DNA from: Bacteroidales bacterium UBA4230
GTDB taxonomy: Bacteria > Bacteroidota > Bacteroidia > Bacteroidales > UBA932
Length of the DNA: 22,281 bases
Assembly (NCBI GenBank): GCA_002395605.1
Contig: DGXO01000074.1
Location: forward strand, 8,137-30,417
Reading direction: 5' to 3'
In this document: positions 7,647 through 15,100 of the stretch, in pieces
Layout of the letters: each line of letters opens with the position of its first letter
Numbering within the stretch: the stretch's first letter is position 1
Made by a program: the position numbers and the translations under genes
The notes under the pieces: model-generated
Databases searched by the model: none
What the model saw: only the letters and a program-made list of their open reading frames with translations
What the model was told of the DNA's origin: nothing

Positions 7647-8018
7647 ATGGAAACAACCCGTAACATAGCTCCCGTAAAACTTGAGCTTCTTATGGCAATA
7701 GTCCATAACGAAAAAGCCGCATACTACTCCAGCATCATCCAGTCTCACCAGGCCAACCTCCAGTTCACCATGCCGGCCAAAGGCACCTCTCACCTTATCC
7801 TGAGTTACTTCGGCCTGGAGGAAAAACCAAAGAGCCTGCTTCTCAGCATCGTCCGCTCCGACGAAGCCGCCAACCTCATCTCCGAGCTTGAGGAAACATT
7901 CAAGAAGGGAGGACAGTACAAAGGCATAGCATATACCATCCGTCTTACCAGTGTCATAGGCACCCTGGTGTACGGTTTTCTTGCAAACGAAAAAACAACA
8001 GTAAAGGAGGAAGCATAA
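7647..8018 (+). CDS. PII-like protein 1 (divergent P-II fold)
   Basis: A 123-residue soluble protein that looks like a degenerate member of the PII/PII-like superfamily: an opening strand KLELLMAIVHNEKAAYYSSIIQSH, a central GTS-containing region (PAKGTSHLILSYFGLEE), then a second beta-alpha-beta half (KSLLLSIVRSDEAANLISELEETF) and a last strand (GIAYTIRLTSVIG). It lacks the classical T-loop tyrosine motif of GlnB/GlnK and the second gene's GARGGS motif, so nucleotide binding is uncertain. Its stop codon overlaps the next start (TAATG at 8016-8020), and its start is 11 bases after the DUF1538 gene, so all three are probably made together. It may form hetero-oligomers with the second PII-like protein, or sense a different ligand. 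Assignment rests on fold pattern and context. Confidence 0.7.
   Translation: METTRNIAPVKLELLMAIVHNEKAAYYSSIIQSHQANLQFTMPAKGTSHLILSYFGLEEKPKSLLLSIVRSDEAANLISELEETFKKGGQYKGIAYTIRLTSVIGTLVYGFLANEKTTVKEEA
8003..8010 (+). promoter_or_regulatory. Strong Shine-Dalgarno for PII-like protein 2
   Basis: AAAGGAGG lies seven bases before ATG 8018, inside the end of the previous gene. Such a strong anti-SD match is unusual for Bacteroidota, whose initiation is mostly SD-independent, and most other starts in this window have none. It fixes the start of the second PII-like gene and suggests that its yield is set separately from gene 1. Confidence 0.75.
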
Positions 8019-8347
8019 TGGAAACCAAGTTTGAACTCATCATGTGCATCGTGAATGCCGGATTCTCACAGAATGTAATGGCTGCGGCACGCAAAGCCGG
8101 CGCTCGCGGCGGTTCCATCCTCCGCGGAAGAGGTTCGGCAAACCCCGAATCCGAAGAATTCTTCAACATCACCATCCAACCCGACAAAGAGGTGATCCTG
8201 ATTCTCACCGCCTCCGACGGCAAGGACAAGATCCTCAAGGCCATCTACAAGGAAAGCGGCCTCACAACGGATGCAAACGGCATCGCGTTCTCAATACCGG
8301 TAGAGCGCACCACCTTCCAGATGCCTAAAGAGCTGGAGGAAGAATAG
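8018..8347 (+). CDS. PII-like nitrogen-regulatory family protein 2
   Basis: A 109-residue PII-family protein. The start FELIMCIVNAGFSQNVMAAARKAGARGGSILRGRG matches the beta1-alpha1-beta2 unit with the GARGGxIxxGRG segment preceding the T-loop. The short acidic loop NPESEEFF takes the place of the long GlnB T-loop with its uridylylated Tyr. The second half (EVILILTASDGKDKILKAIYKE) and the final strand (GIAFSIPVERTTF) complete the ferredoxin-like fold. It is close to the PII-like signature found next to transporter genes in many bacteria. It probably binds an adenine nucleotide between subunits of a trimer and docks to the DUF1538 protein; both points are inferred from the family. A terminator follows 13 bases after the stop. 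Confidence 0.85.
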   Translation: METKFELIMCIVNAGFSQNVMAAARKAGARGGSILRGRGSANPESEEFFNITIQPDKEVILILTASDGKDKILKAIYKESGLTTDANGIAFSIPVERTTFQMPKELEEE

Positions 8348-8360
8348 ATTCCCGTACCTG

Positions 8361-8402
8361 TACAAAATGAGAGACCGGCTTTGCAGTCGGTCTCATTTTG
8401 TA
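8361..8402. terminator. Bidirectional intrinsic terminator between convergent genes
   Basis: The arms tacaaaatga (8361-8370) and tcattttgta (8393-8402) are perfectly complementary over ten bases; after a two-base bulge the stem continues gaccg/cggtc around a ten-base loop. The A-rich 5' arm and T-rich 3' arm give a U-tract in either direction. It lies between the + strand PII-like gene (ends 8347) and the minus-strand purine permease (ends 8418). Confidence 0.8.
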
Positions 8403-8417
8403 AATGCCGGATTCGGC

Positions 8418-9749
8418 TTAGATAAAGATATACTTGCAGATAAACAGCGCCGCAAGTATCCACATGGTGACAGAGATTTCCTTGAACTTTCCTGCAACAA
8501 CATGGCAGAGAACGTAGGAGATGACACCGATGAGGATACCGTCACTGATGCTGTAAGCAAGTGGCATCATGATGATGGTAAGGAAGGCGGGGATAGCCCT
8601 GCAGTAGTCTTCCCAGTGGATGCTCTTGAGAGGAGACATCATCATTACACCAACAACGATAAGGGCCGGAGCTGTAGCGGCACCGGGGATGGCCAGGAAG
8701 AGCGGACTGAAGAACAGTGCCAGCACAAAGCAGACTGCGGTTGAGAATGCAGTGAGACCTGTACGGCCGCCTTCACCTACGCCTGATGCACTCTCCACGT
8801 AAGTTGTGGTGGTGGAAGTACCAAGGCAGGCGCCGCAAACGGTGGCGATGGAATCGGCCAGGAACATCTTCTCCATGTCCGGAATGTCGTCCTTGCGGTT
8901 ACCCTCGGGGATGAGGTCAGTTCCCTGGTGTACGCCGATGATGGTGCCCATGGTGTCGAACATGTCGATGAACAGGAAGGTGAAAACAATCACCAGCATG
9001 TCCAAGGTGAGGATGTTGTGCCACTCGAACTTGAAGGCGATGGGCTCTACGCTTGCGGGAAGGGAAACCACGCCGGTAAGCTTGGTGATGGCTTCACCCG
9101 TTGCGGGATCCTTGATAACAAGGCCAAGGATGGTGGTTGCGAGGATACCCCAAAGGATGCCTCCGCGCACTTTTGCCATCACAAGGCCGGCGGTGATGAA
9201 CAGGCCGACCAGGCCAAGGAGGGCCTTGCCTTCGGTGATGTGGCCAAGGGTGACAAGGGTGGCGTCGGAGTTCACGATGATACCGGCATTCTGCAGGCCG
9301 ATGAAGGCGATGAAGAGGCCGATACCTGCACCGATGGCTTTCTTGAGCGTACCGGGGATGGCGTTAAGCAGCCAGCTGCGGACCTTGGTAAGGGTGAGGA
9401 TGATGAAGAGGATACCTTCCAGCAGGACTGCCGTGAGGGCGAACTGCCAGCTGTAACCCATTCCAAGGCATACGGTGTACACGAAGAAGGCGTTGAGGCC
9501 CATGCCGGGAGCAAGGGCGAACGGCTTCTTGGCGTAGAGTGCCATTACAAGCGTACCGATGATGGCGGCAAGTGCGGTAGCGGTGAAGACGCTGCCTGCA
9601 GGCATGCCGGGAAGGGCGCTGAAGATTCCGGGGTTCACGGCCAGAATATAGGCCATGGTAAGGAAGGTGGTGATACCGGCAAGGATTTCTGTCCTTACGC
9701 TATGCTTCTTGGAATCGAAGCCGAATAGTTTTTCAAAAGCAGGTTTCAT
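8418..9749 (-). CDS. NCS2 purine permease, AzgA/PbuG type (adenine/guanine/hypoxanthine)
   Basis: A 443-residue inner-membrane nucleobase:cation symporter of the AzgA branch of NCS2. Diagnostic parts are the start FGFDSKKHSVRTEILAGITTF, LAPGMGLNAFF (79-89), FLFIDMFDTMGTIIG (258-272), the sequence TTTTYVESASGVGEGGRTG (313-331) and the C-terminal ALIVVGVMMM. The length and multiple hydrophobic helices fit the 14-helix UapA/UraA fold. It is the third gene of a minus-strand operon after the UraA-type permease and the DUF5020 barrel, 17 bases downstream of the latter, with a strong Shine-Dalgarno. The AzgA branch carries oxo- and aminopurines; which of them this one prefers cannot be read from sequence. 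Confidence 0.93.
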   Translation of the reverse strand: MKPAFEKLFGFDSKKHSVRTEILAGITTFLTMAYILAVNPGIFSALPGMPAGSVFTATALAAIIGTLVMALYAKKPFALAPGMGLNAFFVYTVCLGMGYSWQFALTAVLLEGILFIILTLTKVRSWLLNAIPGTLKKAIGAGIGLFIAFIGLQNAGIIVNSDATLVTLGHITEGKALLGLVGLFITAGLVMAKVRGGILWGILATTILGLVIKDPATGEAITKLTGVVSLPASVEPIAFKFEWHNILTLDMLVIVFTFLFIDMFDTMGTIIGVHQGTDLIPEGNRKDDIPDMEKMFLADSIATVCGACLGTSTTTTYVESASGVGEGGRTGLTAFSTAVCFVLALFFSPLFLAIPGAATAPALIVVGVMMMSPLKSIHWEDYCRAIPAFLTIIMMPLAYSISDGILIGVISYVLCHVVAGKFKEISVTMWILAALFICKYIFI

Positions 9750-9754
9750 TGAGA

Positions 9755-9763
9755 TTTCCTCCT
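9755..9763 (-). promoter_or_regulatory. Strong Shine-Dalgarno for the purine permease
   Basis: On the minus strand this reads AGGAGGAAA; the AGGAGG core is eight bases before ATG 9749. It sits in the 17-base gap after the DUF5020 stop codon and is the second strong SD of the window. Confidence 0.7.
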
Positions 9764-9766
9764 ATA

Positions 9767-10570
9767 TTAGAAGACCCACTTTATACCTGCGCAGGGACGC
9801 ACCCTGAATCCAAGAAGAGTACCGAAGTTGTAACTTAGTTCAACTTCACCGCCGATATTCAGATTGGGAACGCCAAACCACTGGCCCACATTGTACCAAA
9901 GCTGAGGCTCGGAAATGAATGTTACACTTGTATTCTCACCCTTTGTAAAATCACGGTAAGCATCGTTATCAGCCCAAGGGAAGAGGAACTGGTCCTGCCA
10001 CCAGAAATCGGCAAAACCGCTGAAGCGAAGGCCCTGAACACCGAACAGGTCCTGTAATCCCCAGACAACGGTAAACTGCATGGGAACCTTACTGGTAGCT
10101 CCAAGAATATTCTTGTAAAGGACTTTAAGATTAAGCGTATTCTTGAAATCACTGCTATGGATGAAATAATCTATACCTGCCAGGAATGAATGATTGATTC
10201 CGTAACCAGTGTAAGAACCGGCAGGCACAGCCTGCGCTCCACCAATGAGCAAGCCACCGTTGTATTCTACCTGGAGGCTGAATCCATTCAGGACCGGCAC
10301 ATTCTGCCAGAAATTGAAGCAACGGGCAATCTCAAAGTAAGTGCTGGAAGGAGTTACATTCTTCTTGTCAGCATCAAGACCTTTATAATCATAGTCAATG
10401 AAGAAGAAGGTGTTGCCCCAGTTATCACCGTAGAAACCTTCCAAGGTAGTAGTAGCGTGTCCACGATCCTTGGAGAAATCGTAGAACACCTGGAGATTGG
10501 TCTGGGCCTTTGCCACCTGGGTAAAAGCCAGAGTTGCCGCAGCAACTGCAAGAATAGTTTTTTTTGACAT
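9767..10570 (-). CDS. DUF5020 outer-membrane beta-barrel, Tsx-like nucleoside/nucleobase channel candidate
   Basis: A 267-residue exported protein: signal peptide MSKKTILAVAAATLAFTQVAKA (cut after AKA, residue 22), then LQVFYDFSKDRGHATTTLEGFYGDNWGNTFFFIDYDY, the characteristic start of DUF5020 proteins (PF16412) of Bacteroidota. Alternating hydrophobic/polar residues, many aromatic girdle residues and a C-terminal aromatic ending (GIKWVF) indicate a 12-strand-like outer-membrane barrel. Relationship to the Tsx nucleoside channels is known for this barrel type. Its position between a UraA-type and an AzgA-type permease supports a job in passing nucleobases or nucleosides across the outer membrane; this is inference. 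Codons 2-5 contain a run of eight A, a possible slippage site. It lies 44 bases after uraA. Confidence 0.85.
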   Translation of the reverse strand: MSKKTILAVAAATLAFTQVAKAQTNLQVFYDFSKDRGHATTTLEGFYGDNWGNTFFFIDYDYKGLDADKKNVTPSSTYFEIARCFNFWQNVPVLNGFSLQVEYNGGLLIGGAQAVPAGSYTGYGINHSFLAGIDYFIHSSDFKNTLNLKVLYKNILGATSKVPMQFTVVWGLQDLFGVQGLRFSGFADFWWQDQFLFPWADNDAYRDFTKGENTSVTFISEPQLWYNVGQWFGVPNLNIGGEVELSYNFGTLLGFRVRPCAGIKWVF

Positions 10571-10614
10571 AAATAAAACGTAGTTTATGAATGTTGTGTA
10601 TGGTAAAAAATATG

Positions 10615-11967
10615 CTACTTGCGGAGTGAGGGGTTAATCTCAAAGTTAACTGCTTTGTCGGCCTCGGGGTTGGCACCGAACTCATAGTCCTTGCCAGGCA
10701 GGACGGCGTTGAGGATGATTCCCACCAGGGCGGCAACTGCAAGGCCGCTGAGCTTGGTGAAACCAAGGTTGATGGCATCACCTGCACCGTACTTGATACC
10801 GATTGCAAGAACCAGGATGAGGGCCATCACAATCACGTTGCGGCTCTTGGTGAAGTCTACGCGGTTTTCCACGATGTTGCGGACACCCACGGCGGAAATC
10901 ATACCGTAAAGCACCAGGGACACGCCGCCGATAGTGGAAGCCGGCATGCAGGCGATAAGGGCGCTAAACTTAGGGCAGAAGCTGAGGATTATGGCAAATA
11001 CCGCGGCAATGCGGATAACCCTGGGGTCATATACCTTTGTGAGGTTGAGGACACCGGTGTTTTCACCGTATGTGGTGTTTGCAGGAGCGCCGAACAGAGA
11101 GGCGATCATTGTGGCGAGGCCGTCTCCCATGAGGGTGCGGTGAAGACCGGGATCCTCAAGGTAGTTGATGCCGGTGGTGGAAGAAATAGCGCACATGTCG
11201 CCGATATGCTCCATCATGGTGGCAAGGGAGATAGGGACAATTGCAATGATTGCGCTAAGCACAAGGCCCCAGTTGGGATTGGCAAATACGTGGAAGGCAG
11301 TGTTTTCCCACTGGAAGGGAAGGCCCACCCAGGCGGCTTCCTTCACTGCCGAGAAGTCACAGATTCCAAAGCAGGCAGCCACAAGATATGAGCCCAGGAC
11401 ACCCAGAAGGATGGGGATGATCTTGATCATGCCCTTGCCCCAGATGTTGCAGACTATTATTATGACAATTGCAAGCAGGGCGATCCACCAGTTGCTGTTG
11501 CAGTTCTGGATTGCACTTCCTGAAAGCGTCAGGCCGATTGCAATGATGATGGGACCTGTTACGATAGGAGGGAAGAAGCGCATCACCTTCTTTGCGCCGA
11601 ATGCGGCGATGAGTCCGGCAAGGATGAAATAAATAATGCCTGCCGAAAAGACTCCGATGCAGGCATAAGGTAGTGATTCCGCGGCGCTGAGGCCTTCCTG
11701 GGCTCCCATTGCGACTACTGCAGCGTAGCCACCGAGGAAAGCGAAGGACGATCCTAAGAACGCCGGCACCCGCATTTTTGTGAGAAGGTGGAAGAGGAGG
11801 GTGCCCAGGCCTGCGAACAGAAGAGTGGCACTCATTGAGAGCCCCGTGATGACGGGAACCAGAACCGTGGCTCCGAACATGGCGAACATGTGCTGGAGAC
11901 CGAGGGTTAGCATCTTGCCCTTACCGAGAGTACGGGCGTCGTAGATGGCTTGCTGAGAATTTGTCAT
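10615..11967 (-). CDS. uraA: NCS2 uracil/xanthine permease, UraA type
   Basis: A 450-residue inner-membrane nucleobase:proton symporter of the NAT branch of NCS2. Marks are GLQHMFAMFGATVLVP (23-38, with the QH motif), EHIGD (253-257) and GAPANTTYGENTGVLNLTK (293-311), where the EHIG and GENTG glutamates correspond to the substrate-binding and proton-linked residues of UraA. The length and about 14 hydrophobic segments are normal. It is the first gene of the operon and has a clear promoter at 12024-12055 and a structured leader. Uracil is the most likely substrate because the match to UraA is closest around GENTG; xanthine is the alternative. Confidence 0.92.
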   Translation of the reverse strand: MTNSQQAIYDARTLGKGKMLTLGLQHMFAMFGATVLVPVITGLSMSATLLFAGLGTLLFHLLTKMRVPAFLGSSFAFLGGYAAVVAMGAQEGLSAAESLPYACIGVFSAGIIYFILAGLIAAFGAKKVMRFFPPIVTGPIIIAIGLTLSGSAIQNCNSNWWIALLAIVIIIVCNIWGKGMIKIIPILLGVLGSYLVAACFGICDFSAVKEAAWVGLPFQWENTAFHVFANPNWGLVLSAIIAIVPISLATMMEHIGDMCAISSTTGINYLEDPGLHRTLMGDGLATMIASLFGAPANTTYGENTGVLNLTKVYDPRVIRIAAVFAIILSFCPKFSALIACMPASTIGGVSLVLYGMISAVGVRNIVENRVDFTKSRNVIVMALILVLAIGIKYGAGDAINLGFTKLSGLAVAALVGIILNAVLPGKDYEFGANPEADKAVNFEINPSLRK

Positions 11968-11971
11968 AAAT

Positions 11972-12016
11972 ATAATAGGTTTGTAAAGTGTTGTCCTTAC
12001 CCCTCAGGCCTATTAT
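11972..12016 (-). promoter_or_regulatory. uraA leader hairpin
   Basis: ATAATAGG (11972-11979) and CCTATTAT (12009-12016) are a perfect eight-base inverted repeat. With the start of transcription predicted near 12017, the first transcribed bases would pair with the bases just before the uraA start codon (ATG at 11967). Inside the 29-base loop GTAA (11998-12001 complement) can pair with TTAC near 11985. The fold would occlude the initiation region, so it may control translation. It does not resemble the purine, preQ1 or xanthine riboswitch consensus as I know them. Confidence 0.45.
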
Positions 12017-12023
12017 GACCAGA

Positions 12024-12055
12024 CAAAGATAGATAATAAAAATTTTTAAAACAAA
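12024..12055 (-). promoter_or_regulatory. Promoter of the uraA operon
   Basis: On the minus strand: TTTG (12055-12052), 20 bases, then TATCTTTG (12031-12024), an exact match to the Bacteroidota consensus TTTG-N19-21-TAnnTTTG. Transcription would start near 12017, about 50 bases before the uraA ATG. The secA promoter has the identical pair of boxes and spacing. Confidence 0.75.
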
Positions 12056-12081
12056 GCTATTGTGCGTATTCCTTCAAAAAA

Positions 12082-12105
12082 AGTTATCAACAGGAGTTAT
12101 CAACA
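12082..12105. repeat. Direct repeat of AGTTATCAACA (DnaA-box-like)
   Basis: The 11-mer AGTTATCAACA occurs at 12082-12092 and again at 12095-12105, in the same orientation with a period of 13 bases. Each contains TTATCAACA, one mismatch from the DnaA box TTATCCACA. The pair lies 26 bases upstream of the uraA -33 box and beside an AT-rich tract (12031-12060). It could bind DnaA or another regulator. Confidence 0.4.
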
Positions 12106-12110
12106 AGTAT

Positions 12111-12139
12111 AAAAAAAGGAGTCTTAAACGACTCCTTTT
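12111..12139 (-). terminator. Intrinsic terminator of secA, containing its stop codon
   Basis: The stem AAAAGGAGTC (12114-12123) pairs perfectly with GACTCCTTTT (12130-12139) around the loop TTAAAC (12124-12129). On the minus strand the 3' arm ends in a run of seven U. The secA stop codon (12124-12126) is in the loop, and the last sense codons (GVV) form the 5' arm, so translating ribosomes would open the stem until they reach the end. Confidence 0.8.
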
Positions 12140-15100
12140 CCGTGACAGTTCTTGTATTTGAGTCCGCTTCCGCAGGGGCAGGGATCGTTTCGGCCAACGT
12201 GTTTGTCCACGCGCACAGGCATTCGGCCTTGCTGCTGGGCGTTGGTGGAGAGCTGCGAAGGATCCGTCTGGTGCATCTGCTGCAGGTTGCGGCTGGGCTG
12301 GGTTGCCGGACGGGCCTCACGGGCGTCGGAGGCATCCCTGAGCGGGATGAATGCACGGAGAAGGAAGGTAAGGACTTCCTCGTTGAGCTTTTCAAGCATC
12401 TCGGTGAAGAGGTTGTAGCTCTCCAGCTTATACACCACCAGAGGGTCTTTCTGCTCATAAGCGGCGTTCTGGACGCTCTGACGGAGGTCGTCCATGTCGC
12501 GGAGGTGCTGCTTCCAGTAATCGTCTATGTAGTAGAGGATGATGCTACGGCTCAGGGCCTTTGCAATCTCACGGCTCTCGGTTTCGTAGGCCTTCTTGAG
12601 ATTAACGGAAAGAGTCAGCTGCTTCTTGCCGTTGGTGATGGGGATTGCAATGTTCTCGTACATGCTCCCCTGCTTCTCATAGACGGTCTTGATGACGGGG
12701 TTCACTCTCTGGATCATGGTGTCCATACGGCGGGCGTATACCTCCTGCATGTGCTGGGTGAGTTTCTCGGAGATCTCCTTCTTTCCGGCACTCTTGTAGA
12801 AGGCTTCGTCAAAACCAAGGTCTATAGAAAGCTTTCCAATCACATATTCCTCAAACTCCTGGAAGCTCATGCCTTCGCTTTGCTGCACAAGGATATTGGC
12901 AGTATCCTCCATCATGTTCTGGACGTCAATCTCTATGCGTTCTCCGGAGAGGGCGTTGCGGCGGCGTGAGTACACTGCTTCACGCTGATAGTTCATGACA
13001 TCGTCGTATTCCAGGGTACGTTTACGCCAGCCGAAATGGTTCTCCTCCACCCTCCTCTGGGCGCTCTCGATGCTCTTTGAAAGCATTCCGCTCACAAGGG
13101 CTTCGTCGTCGGCCATTCCAAGGCGGTCTACCACGCCTGCAATACGCTCTGAGCCGAATTTACGCATGAGGTCGTCTTCCAGGGAGATATAGAAGCAGGA
13201 GCTGCCGGGGTCTCCCTGACGACCGGCACGGCCACGGAGCTGACGGTCTACGCGGCGGGAATCGTGGCGGGTGGTGCCGATGATTGCAAGGCCGCCGGCT
13301 TCCTTAACCTCCGGGGTAAGCTTAATATCAGTACCACGGCCTGCCATGTTGGTGGCGATGGTCACCTTTCCGCTCTGGCCTGCCTGGGCGACGATTTCGG
13401 CCTCACGGGCATGCTCCTTAGCGTTAAGGACATTGGCCTTGATGCCGCGGATGGACATCATGCGGGCAAGGAGTTCGGAGGTTTCAACGTCTGTGGTACC
13501 CACAAGCACGGGGCGGCCGGCTTTGGAGAGTTCCACCACCTTGTCTATGACGGCGTTGAACTTGGCCTTCTTGGTCTTGTAGATGATGTCGTTTTGGTCG
13601 TCCCTTATGACCGGACGGTTGGTGGGAATCACCACCACATCCAGTTTGTAGATGTCCCAGAACTCCCCTGCCTCGGTTTCTGCGGTACCGGTCATGCCGG
13701 CCAGCTTGTGGTACATGCGGAAGTAGTTCTGGAGGGTGATGGTGGCAAATGTCTGGGTGGCGGCCTCCACTTTCACGTTTTCCTTGGCCTCAACTGCCTG
13801 GTGCAGGCCGTCGGACCAGCGGCGGCCTTCCATGATACGGCCGGTGGATTCGTCCACAATCTTCACCTTGTTGTCTACTATCACATAGTCAACGTCCTTG
13901 GTGAACATTGCGTAGGCCTTAAGGAGCTGGATCACAGTGTGTACGCGCTCGCTCTTGAGGGAGAAGTCCTCCATGAGGGCGTCCTTCTTTTCGGCCTTTT
14001 CCTGAGGGCTCAGGGAAGCGTCATGAGTTATTTCGGCAATGGCCGAACCCATATCCGGGAGCACGAAGAAATTGGGGTCGCTAACGCTGCCTGCAAGGGT
14101 GTCGTGGCCTTTGTCGGTCATGTCCACGGAATTGAGGATTTCGTTGATGACAAAGTACAGGGGGTCAGTGACGGTGGGCATCTCGCGCTCGTTGTCCTGC
14201 ATGTAGTAGGCCTCGGTCTTTTGCATGAGGGCCTTCATGCCGGGCTCGGACAGGAACTTGATGAGAGGCTGATACTTAGGAAGGCCCTTGTAGCAGCGGT
14301 ACAGAAGCAGGCCGCCGTCTTTCTCATTGCCGGCCGAAATAAGCTTCTTGGCCTCGTTGAGAGTGTTGTTCACAAGGGTGCGCTGCTTGTTGTAGAGGTT
14401 TTCCACATAGGGCCTGTACTCCATGAACTGTTCATCCCCGGATGCCTTTTCCATAGGGCCGGAAATGATAAGGGGGGTACGGGCGTCGTCAATGAGAACG
14501 GAGTCAACCTCATCCACAATGGCATAGTGGTGTTTCCGCTGGACAAGGTCACTCATGCGTGAGCACATGTTGTCACGGAGGTAGTCAAAGCCGAATTCAT
14601 TGTTTGTGCCGAAAGTGATGTCGCATTCGTAGGCCTTGCGGCGAGCGTCGGAGTTGGGCTTGTGCTTGTCTATGCAGTCTACGGAAAGGCCATGGAACAT
14701 ATAGAGGGGACCCATCCACTCCGAGTCACGCTTTGAGAGGTAGTCGTTGACGGTAACCACGTGAACGCCCTTTCCGGCAAGTGCGTTGAGGAACACAGGG
14801 AGGGTGGCCACAAGGGTCTTACCTTCACCGGTTGCCATTTCGGCAATCATACCCCTCTGCTCCTTGTTGGTTTTGACGCCGCCGTTTAGGACTATGCCGC
14901 CGATGAGCTGGACATCGTAGTGCACCATGTCCCAGGTAATCTCATTGCCGCCGGCCTGCCAGTGGTTGTGCCACACAGCTTTGTCCCCGGCAATCTCCAC
15001 AAAGTCACGGCCTTCGGCGGCAAGCTGCTTGTCAAATTCGGAGGCCGTAACCTCCACGGTCTCATTCTGGGCAAAACGGCGGGCCGTAGATTTCATGATG

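Noticed and set aside
8928..9728. Open frame of 266 codons on the + strand over the purine permease
   Set aside because: Antisense shadow of the AzgA-type gene; its translation is unusually rich in G, D, H and K and has no domain.
9767..10570. Phase-variable gene because of the eight-A run at codons 2-5 of the DUF5020 gene
   Set aside because: A run of eight A near a signal peptide (lysine codons) is common in Bacteroidota, and nothing else suggests switching.
13264..14562. Long open frame (432 codons) on the + strand inside secA
   Set aside because: It lies wholly antisense to secA, whose motifs are complete. The frame is a by-product of GC-rich codon use, and its glycine/histidine/valine-rich translation has no recognisable domain.
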